Assembly: GCA_022419385.1 (NCBI GenBank)
Contig: JAJUBI010000002.1
Location: 3,534,001 to 3,598,000 of the forward strand
Source: Paraconiothyrium sp. Pb-2020
Lineage: Eukaryota > Ascomycota > Dothideomycetes > Pleosporales > Didymosphaeriaceae
DNA: 64,000 nucleotides
Reading direction: 5' to 3'
Below are positions 50,853 to 61,417 of the stretch, piece after piece. The notes under the pieces were generated by a model that was given only the letters and a program-made list of their open reading frames with translations, had not been told where the DNA came from and ran no database searches. Both the position numbers and the translations under genes were made by a program. The first letter of the stretch is position 1, and each line of letters starts with the position of its first letter.

Positions 50853-52821
50853 ATGGATCTAATGCGCGGGGATTTCGCCTCGCTCCAAGCGCGCCTCGAC
50901 ACCTTTGCAGCGCCCAAGACGAAATCGCGTCGCCCGTCTGCACGCGGCAAGAAAGCTGCTCCAAAATCATCTGCCAAAGGCTGGCCAATGGAGTTTCCAC
51001 GCCCCCATGACCTCGCATATGCCGGCTTTCTTTTCAAGCCTACCTCAGCGAGCCCGGATAACGTTCAATGCTTCCACTGCCAGACGCAGCTCGATGGATG
51101 GGAACCGAACGATGTACCTGCCTACGAGCATCTCACACATTCCCCAAACTGCGGCTTCGCGCTGAATTTGTGCATACGCCTGAGGGATGGAGATCCAGGT
51201 CGCAACGAAGAGGATCCGCTCAGTGACCGCATGATGGATGCGCGCAGGGAAACCTTCCAGGATCTTTGGCCTTTAGACGTCGCAGCAGGCTACCCAAGCG
51301 TTGAGCAGGTGGGTCTCTTGGCTGCCTTCCATTTTGTCGTTTACTAACATAATGTAGATGGTTGAAGGCGGATGGTACTTTGATCCTAGCGACGACCAAC
51401 CGGATGGCGCTACGTGCCCTTACTGCAGCCTCTCCCTTGACGCATGGGATATTGGTGATGATCCGACTGAAGAGCATCGCAAGCGCAACGACGACTGCCT
51501 TTTCTTCACACTTAAAGAGTACTATCATCCTGTACAAATCAAGAAACCGAAAGCTGCTCGCAGCAAACGGTCATCTACTAGGTCTTCAACAGCTAGCATA
51601 AGGATTAAAAAGCCTGCGCGCACCAAGAACGGAGCTGCCAAAGATGATCTTAACAAGCCACTACCACCTGCACCGGACGAGACGATGATGAGCTCGATCA
51701 TCGCATCCTTCCCAGATCCTGCCAATGCGTCGATGATGTCTAATTCGGCGCCGGCGCCTCCTATAAAAAGGGGTCGGAAACTGAAAAATGCTTCTACAGC
51801 AGACGACACGATGATGTCCTCAGTCGCCGAATCATATGCCGGTGGTGGTGGACTTTCCATGATTTCTATTCCTCCTAAAGCGCCGCCGGCAAAGAGAGGT
51901 CGTAAGCCCAAAAACTCGTCCGTGTTGGACGAGGCGCCGGTACAATCCTTTGGCGAGTCGTCCATCGAGCCGGTTGCAATTCTGGAGACATCAGCACCTG
52001 CTAAAGCGCCTGCGAAGAAGGGACGAAAACCAAAGGCCGCCGCAGCACATGTGGCAGCAGTGGCAGAGTCTTTTGCCGAGTCATTTACAGGCTCGGTTGC
52101 CTCCACAAACTCCAAAGCACCCACGAAGGCTCGCCGGACCAGGAAAGTCGCAAAGCGCGCATCTATCGTATCAACTACATCGACAACACGCACTACCCGT
52201 GGCACGAAGCGTAAGAGTGAGGAACTGGAGGTGGAAGTGGAAGCGGCAACAGACATGGGAGTCGATGAGCATAGGCCGTCGCCGAAGCGCACCAGGATCA
52301 GCGATATCTCATTGCCACAGTTCGAATCAACCCCTGTGCACACACCCAAGGAGTATCGCCAGGAGCCGATCAAAAGTCCAGCTTCGCGCTTCAACAACGC
52401 AACCCCTAGAACTGCTCGGGTCCAACAGATGCTCAAGAGTCCCGGCCCAGTATCTGTCCGCAGTCCGCTAGCAGTGAGAAGTCCTATACGTGCAGAACCG
52501 CAGACGCCTGAGGGGCCCCAGACTCCTGAAGATGTCTCCTCTTCGGCAGTGAAATGGGACCCTATTGTCATCTCCAACATCGTTGCCGATGCAGGTCTCG
52601 ACAAAGAAAACATGGTCATTGACCTGAGCGATACAACGGAAAACATCACGAAGGCTGTTTTAGCTAGCCTAACAAGCCCTGAAAAACGCATGACAATCGA
52701 GGAGTTCGTTTTGCATAACGCTAAGCGTGGCGAGGAGAAGTTAAGGAGAGATTGTGAGCGTCAGATCGCTGCATTCCAGGCCGAGGGCCGTCGAGCATTG
52801 TCTGCGTTAGACGCTTATTAG
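50853..52821 (+). CDS. BIR1: Survivin-like BIR-domain protein Bir1
   Basis: Chromosomal passenger complex subunit that targets Aurora kinase and INCENP to centromeres. Exons 50853-51308 and 51358-52821, 639 residues. Two BIR zinc domains are visible. The first has RLDTFAAP, AYAGFLFKPT and CFHCQTQLDGWEPNDVPAYE followed by H..SPNCGF. The second, across the intron (YPSVEQ|MVEGGWYFDP), has CPYCSLSLDAWDIGDDPTEE, H and C. The middle carries repeated basic KRGRK-type elements (KRGRKLKN, KRGRKPKN, KKGRKPKA) and a Ser/Thr-Pro-rich region. The C-terminal 50 residues (EKRMTIEEFVLHNAKRGEEK, then a helix ending ALSALDAY) match the fungal Bir1 tail that binds INCENP. Intron 1 is in phase 0 with a good branch (TTACTAAC). 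Confidence 0.93.
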
Positions 52822-53683
52822 AGTCTTCATCTGGAGTCTGGAGTCCTTGGGTTTGCAGGACACTCAGGGTTCGATTGTACGACTTCAAGGATTGACTGTG
52901 GCGTTTTTCGACGTTTTGTGTTCGTTGATAGTAGCTTCGCTGGGCAGCGGACGCCATACCCGTCTCCCTATCGCGGCTTGAGTTCCTCGGTCGTAGGCCT
53001 GGAACGGCCTCCTGAGGAGCAACACTAGCCAGATGGAAGGTCAGGTTGAGGCGAGGCATGATACCCTACAGTATTGCTTCATGAACGGGCTTGCGGATTA
53101 CGGGGTTTGGTTTGGACTGTTTTCAAAACGGCTCGTTTTTACTGTGTTACACCTGATGATACCGCTGTTTCTTGTACAGAAGATAATGCTTTACGATTTC
53201 AAGAACAAGGCTCTTCCGAGTGTGCTTACGTGCAATGTTACCCCAGAACATGCTAAAATCAGATGGTAGTCCACAGAAATTTTTGCAGAGTGTTCGATCA
53301 GCATTCAGAGGGCAAGTAGCTCCATTAACTCACTAATGACATGGTACCAGCATCGAAACGCGACCGCGACGCGGTGTCACGTGAGTGCCTTGTGGCGGGG
53401 CCGCGGCCCCGGGGCGGGCAGCAGCTATACCATAGGTGCACGAACGCTCAAGAACCGAGCGAAGACAATCATCAGTGATGTACATACTAGTCGTGGCTCT
53501 ACCATGGCAAGACAGGATGCACACTTTCGCGCTCTCACTGGGCGTTTTATAGCACTGAGCCAAAAGTTTACACACTGCCTCACATATACTGGGGTCACAT
53601 AGAATACTCATCAGTTGACGAGACACTGTAGCCCAAGACACTGAATGCAGAATGCATTGTGAATTGGATTCTGCTGCTGAGAG
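52822..53683. other. Gene-free stretch between convergent genes, with a GC palindrome
   Basis: About 860 bases downstream of BIR1 and of the COG7-like gene. It holds a perfect 16-base GC palindrome, CGGGGCCGCGGCCCCG, at 53396-53411, next to a CACGTG box. No coding motif is recognised. Confidence 0.45.
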
Positions 53684-54715
53684 CTATATGTAATTTTCCC
53701 TTATCCTCTGCAGGTTGTCCAGGAAGCCGCCACCACTTCGCTGCGGCGCCGGTGGCTGCATTTGAGGCTTTGGTACGCTTCCGCTTTTCACACCCCGCTG
53801 CCGCTTCTCTTTTTCGCGCTCGAGTTCCCTTTGTCTATCCTCTACGATCTTTACCAATCCTTCTACGAACTTTGCCCTTGCTTTCTCTTCAGCCGTCCCC
53901 TTCCATACCGCCGCCAGATCCTTCAGCGCCTGTATCCTCGTTTGCGCCGTTTCAGGTCCACTTTCGGGATCGCCCATTACCAGGTCGGATATCTCAGTGC
54001 GCAAAGCGGCAGCAAATTCCTTACCTTTTTGCTCGCGAGTGGAGGCATCGGTGCCGGGATCAGGCGCGGAGACGGAGATGAGGGATGAGGTGAGTGAGAC
54101 TTCGGAGGGTGGGAGCGTCCAGTGCATGGCTTCGCCGAAGACTTTTATGACTGTTTCGAGGCGGTTTCGGACAAGGGTAAGGACACGGAGCTGGGTGATG
54201 TAGTCGGGAGTCATGGTATCTGGTTCGGTGGTGTCCTTTAGGTGCGCTCCCGGCTGTTGGTCGCCTTCTGATGCTGGGGTCGTGGCTTTGGTGTCTTCGT
54301 CTTGCTCTTTCTCGACATGCATGCCCCCAGGCACGAACTTGTCAACGTCCTGTTTCAAGCCATCTGTGAGTGTCTCGGTGAGGCCAATCGCCTCTCCACG
54401 TAGAACTTCGACTTCGTAGGCCAGGCGTGCCCCGCTGCGGAGGATGTCATCGGTAAGCTGCGTGAGGATTGCAGATAGACGCGTGGTGTGGGCATTGAGC
54501 TGCGAGAGGAGATCCTGGGTCTGCGAAGAGAGGTCCGCTAGCGAGACCGAGTGGCCCTGCTTGAGCGGGCGCGAGGACACGGAAGACAGCGACAGCGAGG
54601 GAAGCGTCGCATTGAGGTAGTTGGCGGGGTCGAACTGGTCTTGGAGGAAAGGGACGAGTGCAGGGTCGGCGACGTGTGCTGACTTGGGCGCAGGGGCACT
54701 GTCTGGTACGGCCAT
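53684..54715 (-). CDS. COG7-like subunit of the conserved oligomeric Golgi complex
   Basis: Intronless, 343 residues. The N-terminus reads PALVPFLQDQFDPANYLNAT and then LADLSSQTQDLLSQLNAHTT-RLS, a helical heptad region (SAILTQLTDDILRSGARLAY, EVEVLRGEAIGLTETLTDGL), which is how I know fungal COG7/Cog7-like proteins to begin. Fungal members are much shorter than animal COG7 and consist mostly of this coiled-coil part. Later come DYITQLRVLTLVRNRLETVI, then an acidic insert and a highly charged coiled coil (EDRQRELEREKEKRQRG) with a Pro/Gln tail ending NLQRIRENYI. The complex tethers vesicles in retrograde Golgi traffic. The call rests on N-terminal resemblance, so moderate certainty; another coiled-coil tether is possible. 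Confidence 0.65.
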   Translation of the reverse strand: MAVPDSAPAPKSAHVADPALVPFLQDQFDPANYLNATLPSLSLSSVSSRPLKQGHSVSLADLSSQTQDLLSQLNAHTTRLSAILTQLTDDILRSGARLAYEVEVLRGEAIGLTETLTDGLKQDVDKFVPGGMHVEKEQDEDTKATTPASEGDQQPGAHLKDTTEPDTMTPDYITQLRVLTLVRNRLETVIKVFGEAMHWTLPPSEVSLTSSLISVSAPDPGTDASTREQKGKEFAAALRTEISDLVMGDPESGPETAQTRIQALKDLAAVWKGTAEEKARAKFVEGLVKIVEDRQRELEREKEKRQRGVKSGSVPKPQMQPPAPQRSGGGFLDNLQRIRENYI

Positions 54716-55390
54716 GGTTGCTGTGCCGGAGGGGAGAGAAGCGCGGGTCTATGGCGGGGGTGTAGCTGGTGCTAAACTCGCTCCCGCTGCAATCCTGGCA
54801 TGGTACGCGACTACGGGTGGACCCCCGCTGCTACTCGGACGCGTGTTGTTGCACCTCCTGCTGTTGCATGCCTCCACAGACACGAACGCTCTATGCCATG
54901 GACTTCGTGCCAGGCGCAAGGCGGACGGTGGTGCCACGGGCACGGCGGGGTGGCAGAGCCATGGATGCGGGGTGGCTCAGTATACGGGAGCTTGGGCCCG
55001 CGTCTGCCTGGGAGCGTTCACATTCGACCATCCTTGGAGAAGTCACCGCAGCCATTGCAGGCAGCGAGCGCAGAGTCGCACGCTAGGCCTCTCGTTTGCG
55101 TTTGCGGTCGTGTTTCCCTTTCCCTCTTCACTTGCTCTTCTCTTCTCAACCGTCACTCATTCAAGACCTGCCCGTGCAGGTGCTGCTCGTTCTGTTGAAG
55201 ACCGTGCCTGCACTTTCCAGTGTCGACTGACGCATTGAACCATTGATTGATAGCTTCACCGGGACCTGACCCGCCCTGTTTAAAGTCGACGGCTGTCTGC
55301 ACTGCACTCACCCCAACCCTCGTCCACTTGCTCGGGCGCCTTCGAGTCGGACGCCAATCCCAACTAAACTCCCTCGTTCGCGCATACAAC
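54716..55390. promoter_or_regulatory. Divergent promoter, COG7-like / PARP-UBC gene
   Basis: 675 bases between two divergent starts. The part at 55080-55170 on the plus strand is strongly pyrimidine-rich (TTTCCCTTTCCCTCTTC), a common feature just upstream of fungal starts. The open frames here are artefacts of composition. Confidence 0.5.
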
Positions 55391-58300
55391 ATGCCGCGTC
55401 GGCAGTATATTGCCGATTTGAAGAAGGCCGAGGCCGGCGTGTCGATTGCTGGTATGTTTCTCCCTTAACACAGCCCACGATCCGTGATATAGAGGCCGCC
55501 ATGCCTGCAAACACTGGACCAGGACCCTCACTTTTCGAACACTTCTGCGTCCAAACTGCATGCACCAAGCCAAACTCACTCGCTCCAAGTCCGATCCGCT
55601 GACCATCGTAGGCATCTCCCAAATCAAGACTGGAGGCGATGACGGGGAATTCACCTTCCTCTGCTTCGCCGATGGCAAACAATACAAATTCTCGGCGCTC
55701 ATTCCTGACGTTTCTGACTATCCTTCAAGTCACATGTACATGTTGATCGCGCCCGACGACGCTCCCGAACCAGTTGCAAACGCCCTCTCCGGTATTGCAG
55801 AGTCCGCATTCGGTAAATCTGTTGAGCAGCTTCTGGAGCTTACCTCGCGGAAACTCGAATCGACAGACGACGACGGTGATCAGCAAATGCTGAATTCGCA
55901 GGATGTCGGCATGGCAGAGGAGGACTCTGAAGACGACGACGTGGACGACTTTTTCCCTGATGACTATGAGATTCAGAAGCCTTTCTCGATGCAGCCCGAT
56001 GTTGCAACCACGGAAGGATTTGCACAACCATCTTCCAAATTTCGTTCTCGCATTCGTTCTGATCTGCGGAGCGCGAAAGCCGCAGGGTTCAAAGTAGGCC
56101 ATCTGGGCGCACTATTGGAGGGTCGTGGGTGTTATGTTTCGATTTCTTGCCGCATAGCAAAATTGGGCATCTCCGAAGAAGCTATGCAAGCTTGGCAGGT
56201 GCAGCCGCAAGAGTACCTCGTCGTCATCCTTTCCTATCCTAACGGCTACAAGAATATGTCCGACCTAGAGGGTTACGATGTAACTACTTCTCGACGTCAG
56301 TTTGGCATCAAGATTGGCATCAGCACCACATACAAACCGACCTTACAGGAGGCTGTTCAAGCTTTTACCAAACTAAGCAAAGAAGAGGAGGTAAAGCGCG
56401 AGAAAGAGATGGAGAAAAGCCAAGATGGCGGATCTCAGTCACAAGGTGTGCCCGTGCACAAGGGCTTCCGGAGCTCATTCATCTCGCGTCCGCTCCATGA
56501 TCTTCTCGAGAATCGCTTTCCCCAGCTACTCAAATTTCGATACAATGGCATGTCATGGAACGGCGCTGAGGAATTCTATCACGAGTCTCTCGGCTCTCAC
56601 AAGCCTTCAGAGCTGGGTCTGGCAGACAAGTACATGAATGGAGAAGCGGCCAGTACGGCTTACCCTCCAATCGTCACAGCCGACCACATCGCTGATTCCT
56701 GGATTGGCAGAGAGCACTCACTCCCGCTAGTTGGTATGCAATTCGTCCTACGCCATTTCGTTCGTTGCACCGAGTTCTGCCTCATCTGCTTTCGCAAAAT
56801 GCCAGATGACTTACAGGCTATCAAACCATACGTATGTGAACAGCCGCTCTGCCTGTACCAGTACATGTCACTTGGGTTTGGACCCAGTATCGAACACGAG
56901 ATCCTCTCACAACCTAAGGTCGTTGATCTGCTTGTTAGCTTCTGTCACACAAGCGCAATGTCCGGCAAATTGAACGACTTCCCCACTGGACTGAGCCTTA
57001 TGGTGCCTCCATCATCAGCATACGAGGGCGACTACATAAATGCCCAGCAATCCACTTATAACGGTTATCCACATTCCCAGAGGCAATCAGCATCGCAGGT
57101 GCCTACTACAGCTGGCGCTGAGGTGAAGCCAGGTAAGCTACAGAGTCGCATGTAGTTGATTGTACCCTTAGGTCTAGTTGCGGTTTTACGCGCTCAAGTA
57201 TTACATGCATTCGCTGACCGTGCACATCAGGAACTTTAAAATTCAATGCTGCAACCAAAGAGATCATGTTTGACGTTCCGGAAGAAAGGTGTCCCTTCAA
57301 GGCAGGTGACTGGCTCATCATTCGCACAAATGACAACAAGGCGAAGGCGCTGCATTGCCGGATCACTGAGACATATTTCTACCCAACCATCAAAGTCGCC
57401 GAACCTATTGTGCCCACCACTTCTCAGCTCGCGGCTCAGGCGGTTGCTTTGCCTTTGAAGAAGACTGCAATTCCTGCACCAGCACCTCGGGTGGAGGATG
57501 TGTTCAAACAGGCGTCGTTCTACATGTACGATCGGAATTTCGATTCCCTGTCGGTTACTCATAAGCGCGAGGCTATATTTGCCTTGCTTGATCTACTTCC
57601 CAGCATCGACGATATGAGGAAATACCTTCAGCGCAAAAAGCAGTCAACGTTGACTTCTTGGGTGGATAGACTATCTCCTGCTGCTCTTGGCGTGCTGCGT
57701 TGGATTATCGCATCTAATAGGGCTTGTATCATGCAAGTGCAGGATCCGGATACGCCAGGATTCAAAACCCAAGAGCGCCTCTGTGGTATGTCCGGCTGGA
57801 CGCAGTTCAGGTTCGCGATGGGTGCACCGGACAAAGAGCGCCGTTTCGTACAAGCTGTCCGGGATACCTCAAATCGACTAAGCCTTAAGCATGACACCCT
57901 GTTCGCCTGGCATGGCAGCCCCCTCCACAACTGGCATAGCATCATTCGTGAAGGTACGTACAACCTACATGCAGCAGATAAAAGGCTTCGGGCAATTCGT
58001 GCTAGCCCATGATCTATCATAGCCACAGCTACCCCTCTACAGAGCCTTGCCATAGAGACGGCAACTCCTCTTCAGTGTCTGCTCTAGTATCAGCTGCTGA
58101 GGCCTCACACTGCACAAAGCGGGACATTACGCTTATGCAAGTCGCTGATCATTCTGTGCTTATCCAAACCATGCTGAAACAAAAGGGCTAACTTTCCCAT
58201 CTAGGTCTACACTTCAAAGATACCGCTCATGGCCGGGCGTATGGTCATGGTGTATACCATTCCTGGATCTCAACACGAGCTTGGGTTACTCCGGTATGCA

Positions 58301-59603
58301 TGGAGGGGCAACGGGCGGTGGTTGGGCCATGAGCGATATCCACGTCTCTCTCCTTGGCCCTCAATGAGATCGTCAATGCCCCCAAGAGTTTGTGAGCAAG
58401 AGCCCTCATCTTGTGGTTGCCCAATTGGACTGGATCCAGACTCGGTATCTCTTCGTCCAGACACGAAAACCGGACTATACTCAGCCATCCGCACCTAACA
58501 ATCCCACCAAAGAGGTCATGCCAGCAAACCCGATACCACAAGACAGCTCGTACACCCCTCGTGGTGTCTCCGGCTCTTTGGTCATTCCCCGATCTGCTAT
58601 CCCGAGTCACCGTGGACAAGGCTCCCGTACAGCTGACCCGTCTGCCAAACGTCGCAAGACTGCGACTGGTACGACCTTCGCCGATCCGATCGAGCTAGAC
58701 ACAGAAGACGACGGAGCCAGTGTCGCCACGCTGGAAGAGGATCGTTCTATATTTGATGAGGATACTCCCATAATCCAACCTGGAACCATTCACACGGGAG
58801 TCGTTACGCCGACCCCTTCTAAAGGAAAGGGTAAAGCCACTACAGGGTTCCTCACCAAGCTCATCGGCTCCAAGTCCTCTAATCCTTCACCATCGCAGCC
58901 TCCGACTGACTATGTACCGGGTAAGCTTGATTATGGCTTGCTACAGATGCTTGCTCAACCGGCATGGGCCACGCCGTCCGCCACCCGTCGTCTGATGCAG
59001 GACTTCAAGGCGGTCATCGCTATTCAAAATAAGACGCCGCTGCAGGAATTGGGCTGGCATATCGACGAAGAGAAGATGGAAAACATGTACCAATGGATCG
59101 TGGAGTTGCACTCTTTTGATGCGGCTCTCCCCCTGGCGCAAGATATGAAAAAGAGGGGTTTCACGAGTGTGGTGTTGGAGATGCGTTTTGGCAAGGAATA
59201 CCCGATGTCACCGCCGTTCGTCCGTGTCATCAGACCGCGCTTTCTAGGCTTTCAACAGGGTGGTGGTGGCCATGTCACTGCAGGTGGTGCTCTCTGCATG
59301 GAGGTATGTTCTTCTCAAAAACTTCCATACTACGATAAGATGGCTAATTCGCCTTAGCTTCTCACAAATAATGGCTGGAGCGCGGTGTCTACGATTGAGT
59401 CAGTCCTGCTACAAGTCCGCATGGCCATGAGCTCGCTCGATCCCAAGCCAGCACGTCTCGAAAACCATAGCCGTGCAGACTACGGCGTTGGTGAAGCTGT
59501 GGATGCATACATTCGTGCTTGCAACGTACATGGTTGGACAGTACCAGATGGCTTCAGAGAGATGGCTTTAGGTGGCGCTGCGCCTGGGTCCGGGTACCTT
59601 TGA
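55391..59603 (+). CDS. PARP catalytic domain fused to a UBE2Q-like ubiquitin-conjugating domain
   Basis: Long multi-domain protein, about 1216 residues. Exons are 55391-55451, 55612-57132, 57231-57953, 58205-59303 and 59358-59603. The N-terminal 700 residues contain an acidic stretch (EEDSEDDDVDDFFPDDYE) and conserved blocks without a clear domain name. The PARP region has CGMSGWTQFRFAMGAPDKER, LFAWHGSPLHNWHSIIREG with the NAD-binding His, GRAYGHGVYHS with the Tyr, and LVVAQLDWIQTRYLFVQTR, giving an H-Y-Y layout as in PARP6/8/16. After a Ser/Pro linker comes a complete UBC fold: GFTSVVLEMRFGKEYPMSPP, HVTAGGALCMELLTNNGWSA with the active Cys, and TIESVLLQVRMAM, closest to UBE2Q. Between 58255 and 58390 the frame changes three times inside the PARP fold (1,0,1,0), so that part is either mis-assembled or decayed. 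The family is known from filamentous fungi; ADP-ribosylation coupled to ubiquitin transfer is an inference. Confidence 0.85.
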
Positions 59604-61417
59604 CCGAGCTTGCCGTCCGTACTACCTCTTTCCTAACGCTCTCTTTGATGGATGACCCTGTGGCGATGTCATATAACGAAGCCCGAGCGTACTGACGCTG
59701 GTATCGCCAAATTTGACACAATGGTGGGTATTTGGCGTTTGCGAATCTGTATGTTGCATCATCACGGCGTATCGGTGGTCAAGGGTAAGCTCCAAGCTCT
59801 TCAGGCGGTCATTGTTGGGCTTTTGTACCTTCACTTGGTGGTGATATCGAATGTAAGCATCAACGCATTAGGGTTTAGATGTCGCCCAACTACGGACCGC
59901 GCATATAATGTTATCCCGAACATTCCTGTTATGCGTAGCATTGTGAAGATCCGGACTAGCGTACAACCCAGATGCACTTATTTGGATGCGCGGTATAGAG
60001 ACTATTTACGTATGCGTAAAGAGGCCATATGGCTGCGAGTATGCTACGAGGTCGCATATGTGTGCAGCCAGAGCAGCGACGAGTAGACTGGGTAAGAGGA
60101 GGAAATGGTTGAGTATTTGCCCTTCTCTGTCGCCAATTTTGGGTGAAGTGGCGATCTGAGAGAGCAATATGCCTTCTAGAAGATTGCTATTACCTCCCGT
60201 CACACTGTGTGCTAACCCTTGACGAAAGTACCATAGCCAGAATCAGGAAGGGTGATGTTATGTCATACGGAGTACTTTGCTGGCCTCTTTCCCGGTCATA
60301 TCAAGAGAACCAGTCGGAAGACGTAAAGAAAGCGGCACTGTGCTGGCCTAAAGGACATTTGGAGATGCGCAACTATAACCTCAGATTTGAAACGGATCCC
60401 AAACATCCTCTTTTCAAGAAACGCCGCCACTTACTCCCCCGCAAGCCCCAGCACCCCATTCGCATATATGCATCTGGGCCGCTTCTTTACTTCATCAAAA
60501 GTGATGCGACAGCATGTCTGTCGCCGGCTATCGTAGAGTAACAGTTCATCGTTGGTGTGAGGAAGACTTCAGTATCACGATCAGGTGGGGGAAGTTGTAG
60601 ACATGAAGTCACATCAAAGTTCTTGCGATCTCCGCCATGTCGGTAACAACTGGCGATGGGCGATCTTCAGACACATGGGACGATACCGCATCCGGGATCG
60701 CGCAGAAGGATAGCACGTTCGCGCCCCACCAGATCCACCCTAGTCCCGGTCCGCGGAAGCACAAACATGCGATTTTGCAGAAATATTAAATCCCATGTAT
60801 CCACCGTTGCCACCCTCTACTTCACATATCGGCGATACCCCTGTGTGAGAAGGAGGCTAAGTTTTGCAGGGTGATCGATCGTACCCAGGACGCGCGGGAG
60901 AGGCTGCGACCTCAGGGCCAATTCGGCCAACCTCATTTCTCGTATGTGAACATGACAGCTGAGGAGGGGAAGCTGCACCAACTCTGAACGGCACAATGTA
61001 CCATGCCTGGTTCCAATTTGTGAGCGGTGCTTGCCCCGGTAGAATGGTACGTCTAGCCGCGAACAACGAGTTATGCAGGTGACGTATTGGGACACGATGT
61101 TATCACTGGGGATCAGAATGGGGTTGTGGAACCATGCAATTCTGCGACCCATCTTTCTTCGCTATCGACTTTTTTCGAGGACCCATAGTTGTCGACCCGC
61201 TTTGCTATTACAGCAATCGTACTTAAGGTGTACCCCAAACGCCATGAATGGGGCGCTGAAGTACAACAGGACTCTCATCAGCTTGAACAATCTTTCCAAC
61301 CGGAAGTAAATAGGGTGACCTATTGCGGGCTCCAATACACTTTCGCAAATACCCACCGAGCAGTCTAATTCTTCAGAGCACGCGTCACACTCCATTTCGA
61401 TAAAAGACTCGCCTTCG
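59604..61417. other. Gene-free stretch of about 1.8 kb
   Basis: Downstream of PARP-UBC and upstream of the aquaglyceroporin. Open frames of up to 145 codons (for example 59652-60086, 60143-60541) start at non-ATG or weak codons and show no motif. No tRNA, rRNA or repeat is apparent. Confidence 0.35.

Noticed and set aside
51525..52691. Minus-strand open frame of 388 codons inside BIR1
   Set aside because: It is the exact shadow of the BIR1 coding frame, with Ser/Leu/Val composition mirroring the Lys/Ala/Ser-rich coding strand.
60143..60541. Open frame of 132 codons downstream of PARP-UBC
   Set aside because: It starts at GTG, no motif is seen, and neighbouring frames are similarly open by chance.
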